A DNA stretch of 64,000 bases, from assembly GCA_964017195.1 (NCBI GenBank), contig OZ024889.1, positions 58,656,358-58,720,357 on the forward strand, in the 5' to 3' direction. Position 1 is the first letter of the stretch; each line of letters opens with the position of its first letter. This DNA is from Siderastrea radians (taxonomy: Eukaryota; Cnidaria; Anthozoa; Scleractinia; Rhizangiidae). Positions 11,015 to 22,313 of this stretch are shown here, piece after piece. Under the pieces are notes generated by a model, which made no database searches, was not told where the DNA came from, and worked only from the letters and a program-made list of their open reading frames with translations. Both the position numbers and the translations under genes were made by a program.

Positions 11015-11048
<34 letters not shown>
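10801..11048 (+). repeat. Penelope-like terminal repeat (pLTR), copy 1
   Basis: From about 10905 this matches 41050-41215 on the opposite strand: GGGCTAACGCTCGAAACGTC, then a TATCAACTCAGTTGA palindrome, then GCAGCACCACAGTTTCT and AGAAACTAA(T/C)CCCCTT. It lies 3-prime of the endonuclease remnant at 10320-10566, as expected for the terminal repeat of a Penelope-like element. Confidence 0.7.
10911..10941 (+). ncRNA. hammerhead-ribozyme-like motif
   Basis: The order is CTGACAA, a 4 bp stem GGGC/GCTC closed by TAAC, then GAAAC-GTC. This matches the hammerhead core (CUGANGA, stem II, GAAA, tiny stem III, cleavage triplet GUC). One core base differs (CTGACAA instead of CUGANGA), so this copy is probably weak or inactive. 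Hammerheads with minimal stem III are known in Penelope-like elements. Function inferred. Confidence 0.5.
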
Positions 11049-11058
<10 letters not shown>

Positions 11059-11932
11059 ATTCATTTTTACAATAACTGAGTGAATTCTCGCGCTTTGATT
11101 GGATCTCGCCCACTTGGATATTGACACAGGCTTTGGCTAAATGATACCGGCAGCATTTCAAGCATAATATTAATTCACTACTTAAATTCAATTTGCTTAT
11201 GGAACTCTAACCTCCGTTAGCTTTTAACTGGGGTATACAACGTAGACAAGAAATAACGTGTTCCAATTTTTAAATGAAGTTTATTAAATCGTTGCCATGA
11301 AGAACGATACATCCTGAATAAAAAACCTTCTTTGTGCACTTTAGTCATTCGTTAGTATGTTCGCGAAGTTTTAATACCAAAATCGGCTTCCAAACTTCTA
11401 AGACAAAATGCTTCTTAAGGTAAGACCCCAATTAAATGTTGCAGCATAGCTAGTATGACACGCAACCTTTAAGTGCGAAATAACTAGACACAAAAATTTC
11501 TAAACGCTGATTGGTTGAGAAGCAGATCATTTTTTCTTAATCATAAGAATTTTGGGTAATCAAAGAAAGTATGATTACTCTTTACTTGGCTATTTAGTCG
11601 AGATTGCCATTTCTACACTCAGTTGGCTTCATGTACGTAGACACAACATAACGCTCGCTTGGGAGTCTGTGACGTATTACGCAAGTTATGTGAGAAAATT
11701 TTATAGAAAACGAGATGAATATTTCATAAGAAATACTGAAAACTAAATCTTGGTGTCAGAACATAAAATACAAGGATTTTTGGCGTGCAGTTCCTTTGGA
11801 CTCTTTTTTTTTTTTCTTTTTGGCAATGTGCGATTAAGAAGTGGCTTGACAGGGCCGAGGTATTCGTAGCCAGCCACTAAAAATCACTGAGACATTGTTT
11901 CCCAATCCGAATGATCTACTCAGGGGACCAGT
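11049..11932. other. no feature recognised
   Basis: AT-rich and non-coding. The 64-codon frame at 11552-11746 has no recognisable domain. It separates the Penelope-like remnant from the sulfotransferase fragment. Confidence 0.4.
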
Positions 11933-12260
11933 TTATTGGTGAATCTTCTCGGGAATTCCAGCCAATTTTAGCAGGAGACCGGCGTCCTCTTCCAAAGTCT
12001 CTAAGCGACCGATGAAATCGTAGTTTACAAAACATGGATGGCATACTTTCTCGTGTTGGAGCCAACGTTGATCTCGATATCTATCACTAGAATAATACTT
12101 TATAACTTCCTCAAAGGTAATCCAATTCTCTTTACCGGGTTTAAAGTCACTAGGTCGATATAATTTAACTTTTTCTTTTCTATACCCTCTGATGTATTTA
12201 ATGCGCTTAACTCCACTACAATATCTTGTAGTTTCTGTCGCTGGCTGTACTGAGCAAGTT
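11933..12260 (-). pseudogene. carbohydrate sulfotransferase C-terminal exon (CHST/Sulfotransfer_2 type)
   Basis: A stop-free minus frame with no usable ATG. Its last 85 codons include WITFEEVIKYY, then RWLQHEKVCHPCFVNYDFIG, then RLETLEEDAGLLLKLAGIP and a stop at 11933. This is the conserved C-terminal block of the chondroitin/dermatan/HNK-1 sulfotransferase family, Golgi type II membrane enzymes that move sulfate from PAPS to sugar chains; family members carry CxPCxVxYDFxGxxETLxxDA. The catalytic N-terminal two thirds, including both PAPS-binding loops, are not visible within several kb upstream. It is therefore either the last exon of a gene with distant exons or, more likely here, a stranded fragment. 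The exact 5-prime edge is unknown; the frame stays open to about 12315. Confidence 0.75.
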
Positions 12261-12429
12261 TGTAGTAAGGAGTAAGGAGTTTGTAGTAATTGCTTTGTTA
12301 TATAGTAACAGTTCTCTTAGTGGAAAAATTTAGGTGTTAAACAACTCTCAAACTAGTTTTATCGTTTACCTGTTTACATTTGGTCAAATTAGGTTATAAC
12401 ACAGCTCCTGCAAGAAAAGAAAAACAGTG

Positions 12430-12760
12430 TTATTATCTTGAAGTTTTTCACATATTCCCTCTCTGTCTTTAATTGTGCTGTACTTTTTTTCTCGTCTTTT
12501 TATATTCCCTCGTATTTACTCTCTTTCTTTCTCGTTCATATTCTCTCTTACATTGTTTCCCATCTTTTCGTTTCATTTCCCTCTCAATTCAACACTTTTC
12601 ACTCTTTACATCCCTTTTCTCCAGCGGCCACAGTTGCATCTCCAGCTGCTCACGATGTTCCTGTAGTAAATGAAGCAATCGCTTGAATTCTTGTTGTTTA
12701 GCATGGCTTGAAAACATTGGATAAATACCAACGATACCGGCGTAAGGCATAACGTAAATA
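12430..12760 (+). repeat. repeat M, fragment D
   Basis: A pyrimidine-rich tract (12450-12610) is followed by part of half-module 1: TTGCATCTCCAGCTGCTCAC then GATGTTCCTGTAGTAAATGA and GCAATCGCTTGAATTCTTGTT. The module is cut off after about 12760. Confidence 0.7.
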
Positions 12761-13041
12761 TGACGAGGAATTGAGGGTCCACTATAGGTTTGGTGGGATG
12801 CGGAATCTAGCTTATTTTTGTGGCGGGATTCAGTTGCGACAGGAGCAGGAAGCGAGATATTGTGTGTTTTGGGGGGTCGGGATGCTGAAATCGCGAGGGA
12901 TTGTAGTAGGATCTGTGATTACTTGACTTCATTAATTGACCAGTGTACATGATGTGATGATAATGCCAAACGTGACAAGGTCTCTGGGCGATCCCCAAGG
13001 TAATATGGCAGAAGATACGATAGAGGCCTGTAAAGCGCACC

Positions 13042-13128
13042 AAATGATCCCGAGGCCGCAAGTGATCCCTGACCGCAAATGATCCCAGGACCGCAATTGA
13101 TCCCCACGGCGGAATGCAAATGACCCCA
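13042..13128. repeat. 17-18 bp minisatellite
   Basis: Four to five degenerate units of AAATGATCCCNGGACCGC in direct tandem array. The three overlapping minus frames here (12807-13165) are products of the repeat. Confidence 0.8.
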
Positions 13129-14896
13129 GATTTAAAGAATTGACGGTTTTGTTGTCACAATTCACATGCTAAAATAGTCGTCAAAGCAGTCCAAGCAATT
13201 TCAAAGGTACTGTCCCCCGAGAATCTAAATTTCTCTCTTCCGATATGATTTTGAGGTCAAAGTTAAAAGTTAATTAAATGTAGCAAACTTAAAACTTCAT
13301 TCATGGCCAGCGACACGCGAAATAGACAATTTTATGATCGCACAGCATCTCATGGAAATTCACTGATTTTTCTCTTTACTGTCATCACGTATTTTCAATG
13401 TGATATTTGAAAGCTAAAATATTATAGACTTCTCTGTACTGATTTTGAGGACAATGTTTGCTAATTATCGGATGTATCAGCTTTAATTAAAATGATAAAC
13501 AAAGTCGGGTCAACTTTTTCAGCGTTTTCAACATTATGGTTTGCTCTTCCTTCTAGGAATCATCATTAATCTTAGTTCTACAGGCTACTAGAGATTCTAG
13601 AGCAACGCAGGTGCACAAAACGGCAGGACTGTTTCACAGTATTTCGGAAGTCAAACTGAGAACGTGTGCCCCAATTATTTTCTGTTGTCTAATCCAACCG
13701 TTTTTTTCCTTGAATTATTTCAAACGTTTCGTTTCTTGTATCTGTTTGCAAGTAATATCTAGGTTTTTTAGTTGCTGTTGTTTGTTTCTCGTTAGCTTAT
13801 ATAGGACTAGCTGAGGTAAATGTGTTCAGTAAATTATTTTAATTCTTTCATTAAATGGCGTTATTGTTAATAATTTTGGTAATAAGACAAAAGTTTGCGT
13901 CTTTAATTTGTCAGTAACATAACGCCGCTAAAATGTGATAATATGAGTTGGTGTTTATGTTTGTCTCGCCACTTTTAGCTAACTCAGAAGTGCTTGTCAA
14001 TCAAATGGAACATATAGTTATCTAGTCACTTGTATATTTGTTTTTATTATTTTCCCCAAGCCATCCTCAGTTTTGTATCGTAACTATATTTCATATCATT
14101 TATACGAAGGCTACAGGAAGGTAATGTTGCTATGCATGGCCTAGGTGGAGGCGGGGGTGGGGGCGAGGATTGAGGAGATAGTACCGTCTTAATGCAGGTA
14201 GAAAGTGCAAGAGGTGCCTTGTTTTACAGTGTCCATTATAAAGCATTTCTGAGGTCGGAATAATCAGTGTTTTCTCCCCCCCCCCCCCCCCGCTCCCCCT
14301 CGACCACACTGGGGATTTGTAGCAATTAAAGCAATTAATGAAATTACTCTGGCCGCGGGGGTTTTTCTTTCCTCTTAAACGAAATCGACCCCGACACCGC
14401 CGTTAGTCGTCGCATTTTCGAGAGGAAGGAAGAAGGAAAACCGTGTTGGCCCAGGTAAAACATAATAAGCTAGGACCATCCAATGCGTCGTTTCCCTTGA
14501 TGTATTTTAAACAGTACACAATATATTTCAAAAAGTTATGTTTTGATAAGGTAATTGGTAGGTCAGGCACACTGGATCATCATCCTTTTATTGCACACTT
14601 AAAAACACTTCAGAAATTTCAAGAAAATATACGTTACTGGAAAGTAGTAAAAATGAGTGTTTATACTGTAGTTTGAATTTTTAGTGTGTATCGGAAAATA
14701 GTTAACTCGTTCCTTGAGAAGTGAAGTAAAACTGATCTAGCAAGTAAAGTCAATGCTTTGTATATATGTATTTATTTACTAATTATACTTATTGCAAAAA
14801 CACCTTGTTTAATTTCTGACTATATTATCTCGTTTATTGCCTCCATTCTTTGAATACATATAAGCCCCAAATATCACGAATATTCTATTATTATCA
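13129..14896. other. non-coding, simple repeats only
   Basis: No convincing coding frame or transposon. Contains a C homopolymer at about 14277-14292 and a G-rich stretch near 14145-14166. Frames at 13611-13814 and 14443-14676 have no recognisable domain. Confidence 0.5.
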
Positions 14897-15719
14897 TGTA
14901 GACAAGAGTGTTTTCGTGGAAAATAGTCCAGTCTTCTAAAGTTCATACGAAGCTACATCTGGGATTCGAGTGGCGTATTTTCCAGTCTCAGTGAGGACAT
15001 CAGTGATACCATTTTCGGCTATTACACCGTTGTCTGTGCAAAATTTGCCACCTAAATACTCTCATCAATATAACATTAAGAAAGTTACACGACAGCTGGA
15101 AGATATGAATTATATTTTCTGGTGATAAAATACAATAGTTTACTCACTCACTGCGCTCCTTCGTAAAATACTTGTTTTAACCACTTGAAAGTAAAATTCA
15201 TATCTTTGCGCCGACGTGCAATATCGTCTCTGTATAGTTCAGCAATTAGTTTTAAGGAGGAGTAGCCATCCCACTTATACCTTGTAATTACGGTTAGATG
15301 CAATGTACTTCATGTATTCGTAGTGTATTTGGGCAATAAAAATTGAAAGAAACGAGTAACATCTAGTGTGCAGTCAAGTGGCTTAACTTTAAGGAGTGGA
15401 GAGATATTGAGAATATTACACGGCGGCGTGAACATATGAACTTTATTTTCTAATAATAAAAACAGTATTTTACGAACGAGCGCAGTGTGTGAGTAAAATA
15501 TTGTTTGTTTTTTTTTTTGGCAAGCCACACTGTAATTTTCTTTTTGTTATATAGACAAGAGTTTTTTTTGCACAAACAACAGTGTTAAAGCGGGAAATGA
15601 CGTCATCGACATCCTCACTACTGAGGATATGGAAAATACACCGCTCGAGTCCTAGATGTAGTTTCGTATGAACTTTACGAGTTGTCTATTGTCCACTTAA
15701 ACACTCTTGTCTATATAAC
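14897..15719. mobile_element. compound palindrome built from two inverted MITE copies
   Basis: The outer copies (14897-15073 and 15546-15719) are inverted relative to each other and share TAGACAAGAGT ends, AAGTTCATACGAA and ACTACATCT. The right copy has its own TATATAGACAAGAGT / ACTCTTGTCTATATA terminal repeats. Inside, 15120-15220 and 15400-15510 are a second inverted pair around CACTGCGCTC(C/G)TTCGTAAAAT. The whole 820 bp folds on itself. No coding capacity. Confidence 0.65.
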
Positions 15720-16647
15720 AATCCAGCCGATGTCATCGATGCCTGCCGTACAAGGGTTTTGGAAAGCTGACTCGCTGGTTATTATTCGCCCGTCACGATT
15801 TGACCATAATCACAAAGCGGTGAGAAAAATCTGAAGACCTAGGCAATTTTATGCTGGTTAATTATAAGAGGTTTGTATTTCCCCAGATATCTCCTTTCAT
15901 TAGCAAATTTTCATCATCATTTTGTGATCATAAGTGAATAACGGCAGGCGAATCAAAGCCGGAAAATTATGCTTGCCCCTTACGATTCGCCCCAGGTCAG
16001 TAAATAATCACAAAAATTTGCACATGAAATGAGTCTACTGAGTAAATACTAACTTCCTATTAAAGATATACACAATCAGAAATAATGCCAGTCATAGCCG
16101 GTGAACAGGAGCCACAATCCTGCTGGTAAATTAAATTTCGGTATTTCTTGATATTACAAAAACTATATTGTTGGTTAGCTATTGTGTTTAGATCCGGGTA
16201 TTGCTTATCGTCTTTTCAATCTTTTGTTTTACGTCATTTGGTGAACAAAACATCCAGAACACCAAGAAAATGCACAGAAACTTGCCGGACTGCACATAGC
16301 AGGATCGTAAGAAAAATTTGAAAATTTATAAACCGCGAAAAGTTTGGTACGATATCTGACTCGCACCCAGTCGTTAGGTATTTGATTTCGGAGTGAGGGA
16401 AGATTCGATTTCAGTAAATAAAGGCAAGCGGGGTGTTCTGAGAATCAATGAGGGAAAATATACAACGACTAGCCACTGGCACATTTGGCTTCCGAAATGG
16501 CGGGTCGAAGAATCAACTAGGTTTTCTTCAGCTTCAATTTTTACTTCTCTTCACTTCATTGCACTTTTGTGGCCAACGATTTCGCGCCAGTCGCTATTAC
16601 TCTCTCGTCCCTTATCCGCATCATCCGGATCATCCTCACAATCATCG

Positions 16648-16680
<33 letters not shown>

Positions 16681-17861
16681 CGTCGCTTCACTTGCATCCA
16701 ATCTCCTCTCGTCCCCCTCCCAAAAAATTCCCCAAATCATAAAATAGCGATAGGGTACAAACCAGATGATTGGTCGAAACAGGAAAATTTACCATTTTGA
16801 AACTTTGTCGGTCATTATCGGGGAAGCCTCGAACATTTCTATCATCAGTTAGATGCACAATTTTTGCTCCAATCAAAATTCTTCTTAATCATCAATTTAG
16901 AAAGATTACCAAAGCCAAATGGCATCTGCCAGCCCTTTACAACTTACATGTTGGTGAGACTTGTTGCCGTAAACAAAGCTCGCCACTGGAGGTATTACAG
17001 TTAGGTGTTTTCCCAATGATTTACCCTTTTTTCTTGGTTATCTCCTTAAGGTTTCATTTAATCAAAAATGCCAGATTTGTAGTGAGAGTCTCCACGAATC
17101 TGCAAGAATTTTTTGGTGATTTTTAAGATGTCCGTAAAAGATGAAAAAAAGGGTGGGTGTATTATTGAATTTTTGAAAAATTGAAAAAGAATTAAAGGTG
17201 AGTTAAAATCAAAAGCTAAAGTTGGTAATTAATGGCTGGATACAAAAGAGTCCCCAATCAACCTCAAGTGCTCCCATTATGGGGGTCGACTGTCCGGAAC
17301 AGTGTGTACAAAACATTCTATTCATCTTTACTTCTTCTTTCAACTGATATCCTATTTCTTAAAAATTGACTGTAATCCCCCCTTAAGCAATCTGCTTTAG
17401 GGTTGAAGAAAAATGCCACAGGGTATCTGTTATGTTAATAGAACGCTTGGCTCACGCGGTCCACCGCAGTCAAACGTTTGAGGCAGTTTTTGCGTTTGTT
17501 TTCGTAAGATTTATTCACGATGCAGTCGAAACATGAGTAAGGATATATGAAATAGAGGGTTAGTGTAAATGTATTTTCATTTCTCTCAAATAAACGAGTT
17601 TCTTTGTTATTTAAATGTTCCGCACCTGAACAAATTACTTTTACAAATTGCACCGACAAGTCCGTTTCCGGTTTTCAAACACTTAGAACTTTTTTTGAAA
17701 AGTTCGAAACATTTTAGTCAGTCTGCAGGATGATAAAGTATCAAACTTTGATCAGTGAAAATAATTCCCTTATCCTTGAAGTACTTTTCTTATTTTTTCT
17801 CGTTTGATTGCGGTGAACTCATGCGATGCCTTGTGGCTCGGTACAAGTATATCTTTAGTAC
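15720..17861. other. non-coding; (CAT)n microsatellite
   Basis: Holds a (CAT)n run at about 16642-16680. The two overlapping frames (16393-16800 and 16448-16747) owe their Ser-rich or His-rich runs to it. Nothing else is recognised; the 118-codon frame at 16770-17126 has no known motif. Confidence 0.5.
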
Positions 17862-18002
17862 ATTTGCTAGTCCCGTTGCTCAGAACTCACCTAACATCAC
17901 CTACAAAGGGAGCTAAGCCTCAGCGAGTTTTATTGACTCACTACTGTTTTTCTCCTTATTTTTGGTTTTAGGCGAGTTCTGCCGGGCAATGGGGCTAGCA
18001 AG
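17862..18002. mobile_element. MITE with about 30 bp imperfect TIRs
   Basis: Arms 17862-17891 (TTTGCTAGTCCCGTTGCTC then AGAACTCACC) and 17970-18002 (GGCGAGTTCTGCCGGGCAAT then GGGGCTAGCAAG) are inverted complements with a few mismatches and one small gap. Non-coding interior. Confidence 0.6.
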
Positions 18003-18930
18003 TGTTTAATTTCATCGGTCGATACCGTATTTAGCAGCTGACATTGGCCTGTGGTCTGAAGGTCACAATAATAGTCGAAAAAACACGAGTCAAGAGGATT
18101 TGATAAGGCATCTTAATTAATATTGGTGACGTTATCATTTCTTTTTTAACCTAACGATACAAGACCTTTTTAATGAGCAACTAATGCGGTAAGAAAAGTT
18201 AAAACGCGATAGTAGCAATGCGATAGTGCGGCAACGGCTTTACCACAACTAAAGTGACGACTTACAGTTGCATTGTTGCATTGACAGTGAAAAAACAAAC
18301 GTTTTATACACTGGAAACTGGTAATTCCAAAATGGATGACCATAATCGATGCAATCACCAACGAACGAGATCACGGGAAAACTGTTGACAACCGTAGAAA
18401 AGCAATTTTAAGAGAATTCAGGTTATTTATAATACTTTGTCGCCGCGTTAAGTATAACAAAGGATTCAAGTTATCAGTTGGTGAAAGATTGTCCCTTTTG
18501 CATGATTTCGGATTTGAAAAGTGTACCTGCATGAAAGCGAGAAAGAAAGCAAGTGCAAAGGCGAAGGGGCTTCGCAGCTTTGCAGAATTGTGCTCGACAC
18601 CTCTGATTCCCCCATATCAAGATCAAATCCTCCTAAACAGGATAAGTTGCCAAGGAAAACATCCTTCAGATTATTTCATCTTACCTCGAGGAAAAATCTG
18701 GAGACCAGTTTTCGACCTTGGAGGATGACAAAAAACATAACAAAACAAAACAACAACAAAAAACCTTCTGCGGAGCTAACCAAATCGTATTCCAATTAAT
18801 CGACAAAGAATTCAAAATAACATATATGACAGTAAATGTAAAAATAATAGGTGGAGCGACGAGTGGCTGAAATGAATTAAAGGATCTAGAAGAAATGTTC
18901 TCAAGTCTTTTTTACTCAGAAAATTATGAG

Positions 18931-19003
18931 TCCTCCCAACGGATGTCGAACCGCATGACCTTCCAGGTGCCGGTTGATACTCTTATCACTGAGCTATGGG
19001 GGA
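18931..19003 (-). repeat. tRNA-derived SINE head (pseudo-tRNA)
   Basis: The minus strand reads TCCCCCA-TA-GCTC...GAGT, an A-box-like TAGCTCAGTGATAAGAG, and GCGGTTCGACATCC as B box, closing with TGGGAGG plus A. Acceptor and D arms pair; the anticodon and T arms are degenerate. It sits in an insertion of about 205 bp (18832-19038) absent from units 2 and 3, which argues for a SINE rather than a working tRNA gene. Confidence 0.6.
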
Positions 19004-19868
19004 CTCGTGGTGAGTGAGGCAATACAACTAGGTTCAGTGTCATATTTTTCATTTCTCCATGGCGGCTTTTTTAGTACGGGGAATTGTCATTTTACGTGGC
19101 ATGTTAATAGAAAGAACAAGACATGTATGTGTACCGCGTAGCCAACAACGCAGAAATTGGCTCAAATGGTAGGATATAAAAACCAGTTTTCAAAACATAC
19201 TATTGGAGACTTAGCTCCACAACCGTGTGCCTGCTTGCCAACTGCGCTCGTATGAGTATTGCGCGTAGTAGAATGACTAGCGAGTTCTTCTTGCGTAAAC
19301 ACAAAACGCTGCAATATTTATTGACGGTTCTTCTGTCGCCAACACAAAGACTCGTTGACATCATAACAACAACAAGGACTTAACTTAGCTCTTAACTTTT
19401 AACCTAACTTTGGTTTTACGACACTCAATTGTAAACCGCTCTAAAATAATATAGATAGCGACTGTATGTTTTCAGGCCATTTTTTTCATCCTCGGGTCCT
19501 TTAACTAGGGATATCGAATGGTCTTTGCGAGCATTTGCGAGCTTGCGGGTACTGCGTTTTCTTTTACGAATACGCAATGATCAAATTTGTCTTGCGAGCA
19601 GCGAGCACTTTAGAAAATACAACTCGAAGGCAGCGAGCACTTCGTAGCCCGCTAGCAGCAATCGTTTTCCTTGTAATTTCACACGTTGTTTTTATTACTT
19701 TTATTAGAGTGAGCTTGGTAGTACCGTAACTTTGCGATCATTTCACGCCCTGACCCCAGAGAATTTACCGTAAATTTATTTGATCTTGTATTCCCACGGG
19801 GGTAGTAGTGGGGAATTTGCAGTGTATGGCGTCATTCACACGTACTGAACGCAAAAGCCCTTGTAAAA

Positions 19869-21599
19869 ATGGCAGACCTATCGCAACGTGCAGTGCAGTA
19901 GAGACTTTCACTGAGGAGCTACGTGGCCGACACTTCGGATACGTTTGTCGGTAAGTTTATTTTATATTTTAAATAAAATGACTGTATACGATTTTTCCGT
20001 AACAAGCAAAGGAAGGTTAGTGCATATTGCCATGACGCAAATATGGTCGGTCGAGTTGATTCCAATGCAGCGAATTATATATATCGTGGGTCAGGAATTG
20101 ATTCATCTGAAGATGGTTGTAAGAAAACGGCTTCCTTTGACCAACCAACTGGCATCTGTTCAGAAGCAGAGACGATATTTTTGACAGACACCGGTGCAGC
20201 TGCAGGGATAATCATATCACAAACTGAACCTCTCGCAGATTTTTTGAACTATTCCGTGCTGTATACTTCACATGGGATTCACAGGAACCAACATCCCATT
20301 CTTCCGGAAGCAACCTCCCTTATGGAAGAAGCAGTTTTCAACTTCGAGAAGGTTATCACTGCAGCAAGGACCAGACTCGGTGGCAAAACTTCTGTAGAAG
20401 GCCCTCATGGCATTCCATCCTCCAAGACTATTTCGGGAAGCGGAATGACTCTGGAACCTTTTAAACGAATTAAAAGTGAAATAGAAGCTGTAAACCCAGA
20501 CTTCGCAAGCAAGGTAGACGTTAAAGCTTTGGTGACTCTTCTCATCGAGCATTTTCAACTCAAAAATGAGATCCTTTTATGACATGACAACAATTCAACA
20601 GTTCTGCCATCAAAAGAAACTCTCAAGCGAATCAGCAATTGTAGCTTCAGCTGTTTCACCTCTCGACACTCGTATTATGACGTTCCCAAAGGGATGGTGG
20701 TCTTTCTGATCCTAGATGTAATCTCAGTTCCTCTGGCGACAGAGCTTTTTCTTTTATTACACGGCCAACGTTGCGGAATGATCTGCCAGATGATATTAAG
20801 GCCTGCACATCATTATCAGTTTTCAAAACTAAGGTTAAGACTTTACTTTTTATAAAAAAAACCTATGCGTTGATATAATATTGTAAATGACCTTATTTTA
20901 GAATTTTAACTACAATCTTATAATTTTTAACTTGGAATGTCTTAACTACATTATTGTTAAGCACTGCTGGATGCTTAGTAGAAGCAGCGCTATATAAATG
21001 TGTAATTATTATTATTATTGTTTGAAGAGATTCCACAGGTCCCTTGTCCTGTGACAAGAAAAGGACGTAGAGAAGATGTGGTGAAGTTCAGGCAATGTGC
21101 CAGAACCTGTGGCGACAACACACGGCAGCTGACCGTCAGAGCAAAGTCGACCAACGATAACCCAGGTACTTTACCCAACAGCGCCTGTGGACGACGGACG
21201 CTCCCAAGTAACCCAGCAAGTTTGGAGGACCTTACTGAGAGAGTGCAAGGAGAGAGCGGGACGGCTGAAGTAAATGAAGAAATTGCTGTTAAAAGGGAGG
21301 AAAGTATTGGGAAAACAGACGATGTGGTACTCATCATCAAGTTTGAAAGGATCAGCGGACCTTTTACATTAAAAACTGGCACAAAACCTGAAGAGAACTA
21401 CATCTAAAGGCAAAACGCACCCGATCCCGAAGATTGCCTCACATCCAATTACGAGTTTACCGCTCTGGTGGAGAGACAACTCGTGATTGGTACCGCTGAA
21501 GAAGTGCAGTTTACAGAGGAAGATTTTCATATCCATTTGAACCAAGGGAGATACGAAGAATGTCTTGAGCGTACACGGGGGTTGAAGAAGGCGATATGA
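19869..21599 (+). pseudogene. broken unrecognised ORF of the 2.8 kb element
   Basis: Pieces in one direction: a possible first exon at 19869 (MADLSQRAVQ, then after a stop or shift ETFTEELRGRHFGYV) ending at a GTAAGT donor near 19950; a 179-codon frame at 20043-20582 (contains LPEATSLMEEAVFNFEKV); a shifted continuation after 20581 with TIQQFCHQKKLSSESAIV; a LINE insertion (20691-21020); then 21021-21599 with TRKGRREDVVKFRQ and, past an in-frame stop at 21405, EDCLTSNYEFTALVERQLVI. Composition is clearly protein-like but I recognise no domain. It may be the transposase or cargo of the surrounding element. At least one stop, one frameshift and the LINE insertion disable it. Confidence 0.6.
20691..21020 (+). 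mobile_element. truncated LINE 3-prime end (CR1/L2-like)
   Basis: The frame ending at 20878 reads GDRAFSFITRPTLRNDLPDD then IKACTSLSVFKTKVKTLLF. This is the typical C-terminus of CR1/L2/Rex-type reverse transcriptase proteins (LWNxLPxxI...FKxxLKTxLF). It is followed by a short 3-prime UTR ending CAGCGCTATATAAATGTG and a (TTA)n tail, also typical. 5-prime truncated; it interrupts the cargo pseudogene. Confidence 0.75.
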
Positions 21600-22313
21600 A
21601 TGAAGAAGAACTTCAACAGTAACGGGATCCTCGTGTGAAGAGAGAAAACCTCTTCTGGACGAACCTTGAAACTTCCCAACGGTTTTTATTGAAAACACGG
21701 CCTTGAGTCGCTATGCGTTTTTCCTCTTCTAATGTTGAAGAACTCTGAGGAAAAGATGTTTTCTTTCTTAATTAAAGGGTTCAAATTTAGGCTTGTTAAT
21801 GCGGGAGTATCCATATCTGATTTATTGTTTTTGATAAATTTGGCAAACATTCTCTCCACAAACAAATGCCTACAAATGTCAGTACTGTAATATGATAATG
21901 ACAAATTTCATTTTCTGTATAGTCTTTTTAACTGATTGAATTGTATATTTGATGGCATTTGACCATACATAATATGCAAGTTCGTCTTTCAGGTGTATTC
22001 TTTTAGACTTCATATGGCAATTGTATTGTCTTATTGTCTTATTGAATATATGAATAACATATATGTTAACTTTCGTTATTGTCGTGTGTTTTCAACTGAA
22101 CTTGATAGCCGAATTCATGGGAGTTCCATGCAGAGATACATGTATTTCTGAACCACAAAAACCTACAAAAAGCGAGAATCCGAGTATGCGAGCAATAACG
22201 AAAATTGTGAGCACGAGCAAGCGAGCACTCGTCTAAATGTTGCGAGAAAATCGAGCAAAGGTCAAATTTTGCGAGCACTTGAAAATTTTAATGGACCATT
22301 AGATACCCTAACT

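Larger units (their letters stand above)
19501..22313 (+). mobile_element. 2.8 kb TIR transposon with broken cargo gene
   Basis: Units 2 and 3 lack this segment: the flanking TCAGGCAATTT...GGCC and TCTGAGCTCTGC are adjacent at 27355-27405 and 33770-33815. The ends are short inverted repeats: AGGGATATCGAATGGTC near 19507-19523, and its complement with one gap near 22291-22310. Both subterminal zones are packed with GCGAGCA-type heptamers (about 19524-19645 and 22178-22285), plausible transposase-binding sites. Target duplication is unclear (TA or TTA), so the superfamily is undetermined. It carries the pseudogene at 19869-21599. Confidence 0.7.

Noticed and set aside
16393..16800. 135-codon and 99-codon overlapping frames with Ser-rich or His-rich runs
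   Set aside because: The runs are translations of a (CAT)n microsatellite; no domain flanks it.
18336..18728. 130-codon plus-strand frame in unit 1
   Set aside because: The paralogous segments of units 2 (25450-25860) and 3 (32580-33000) contain stops and indels in this frame, so it was not under coding constraint.
18931..19003. Functional tRNA gene
   Set aside because: Anticodon and T stems are mismatched, and it lies in a unit-1-specific insertion; a SINE head is more likely.
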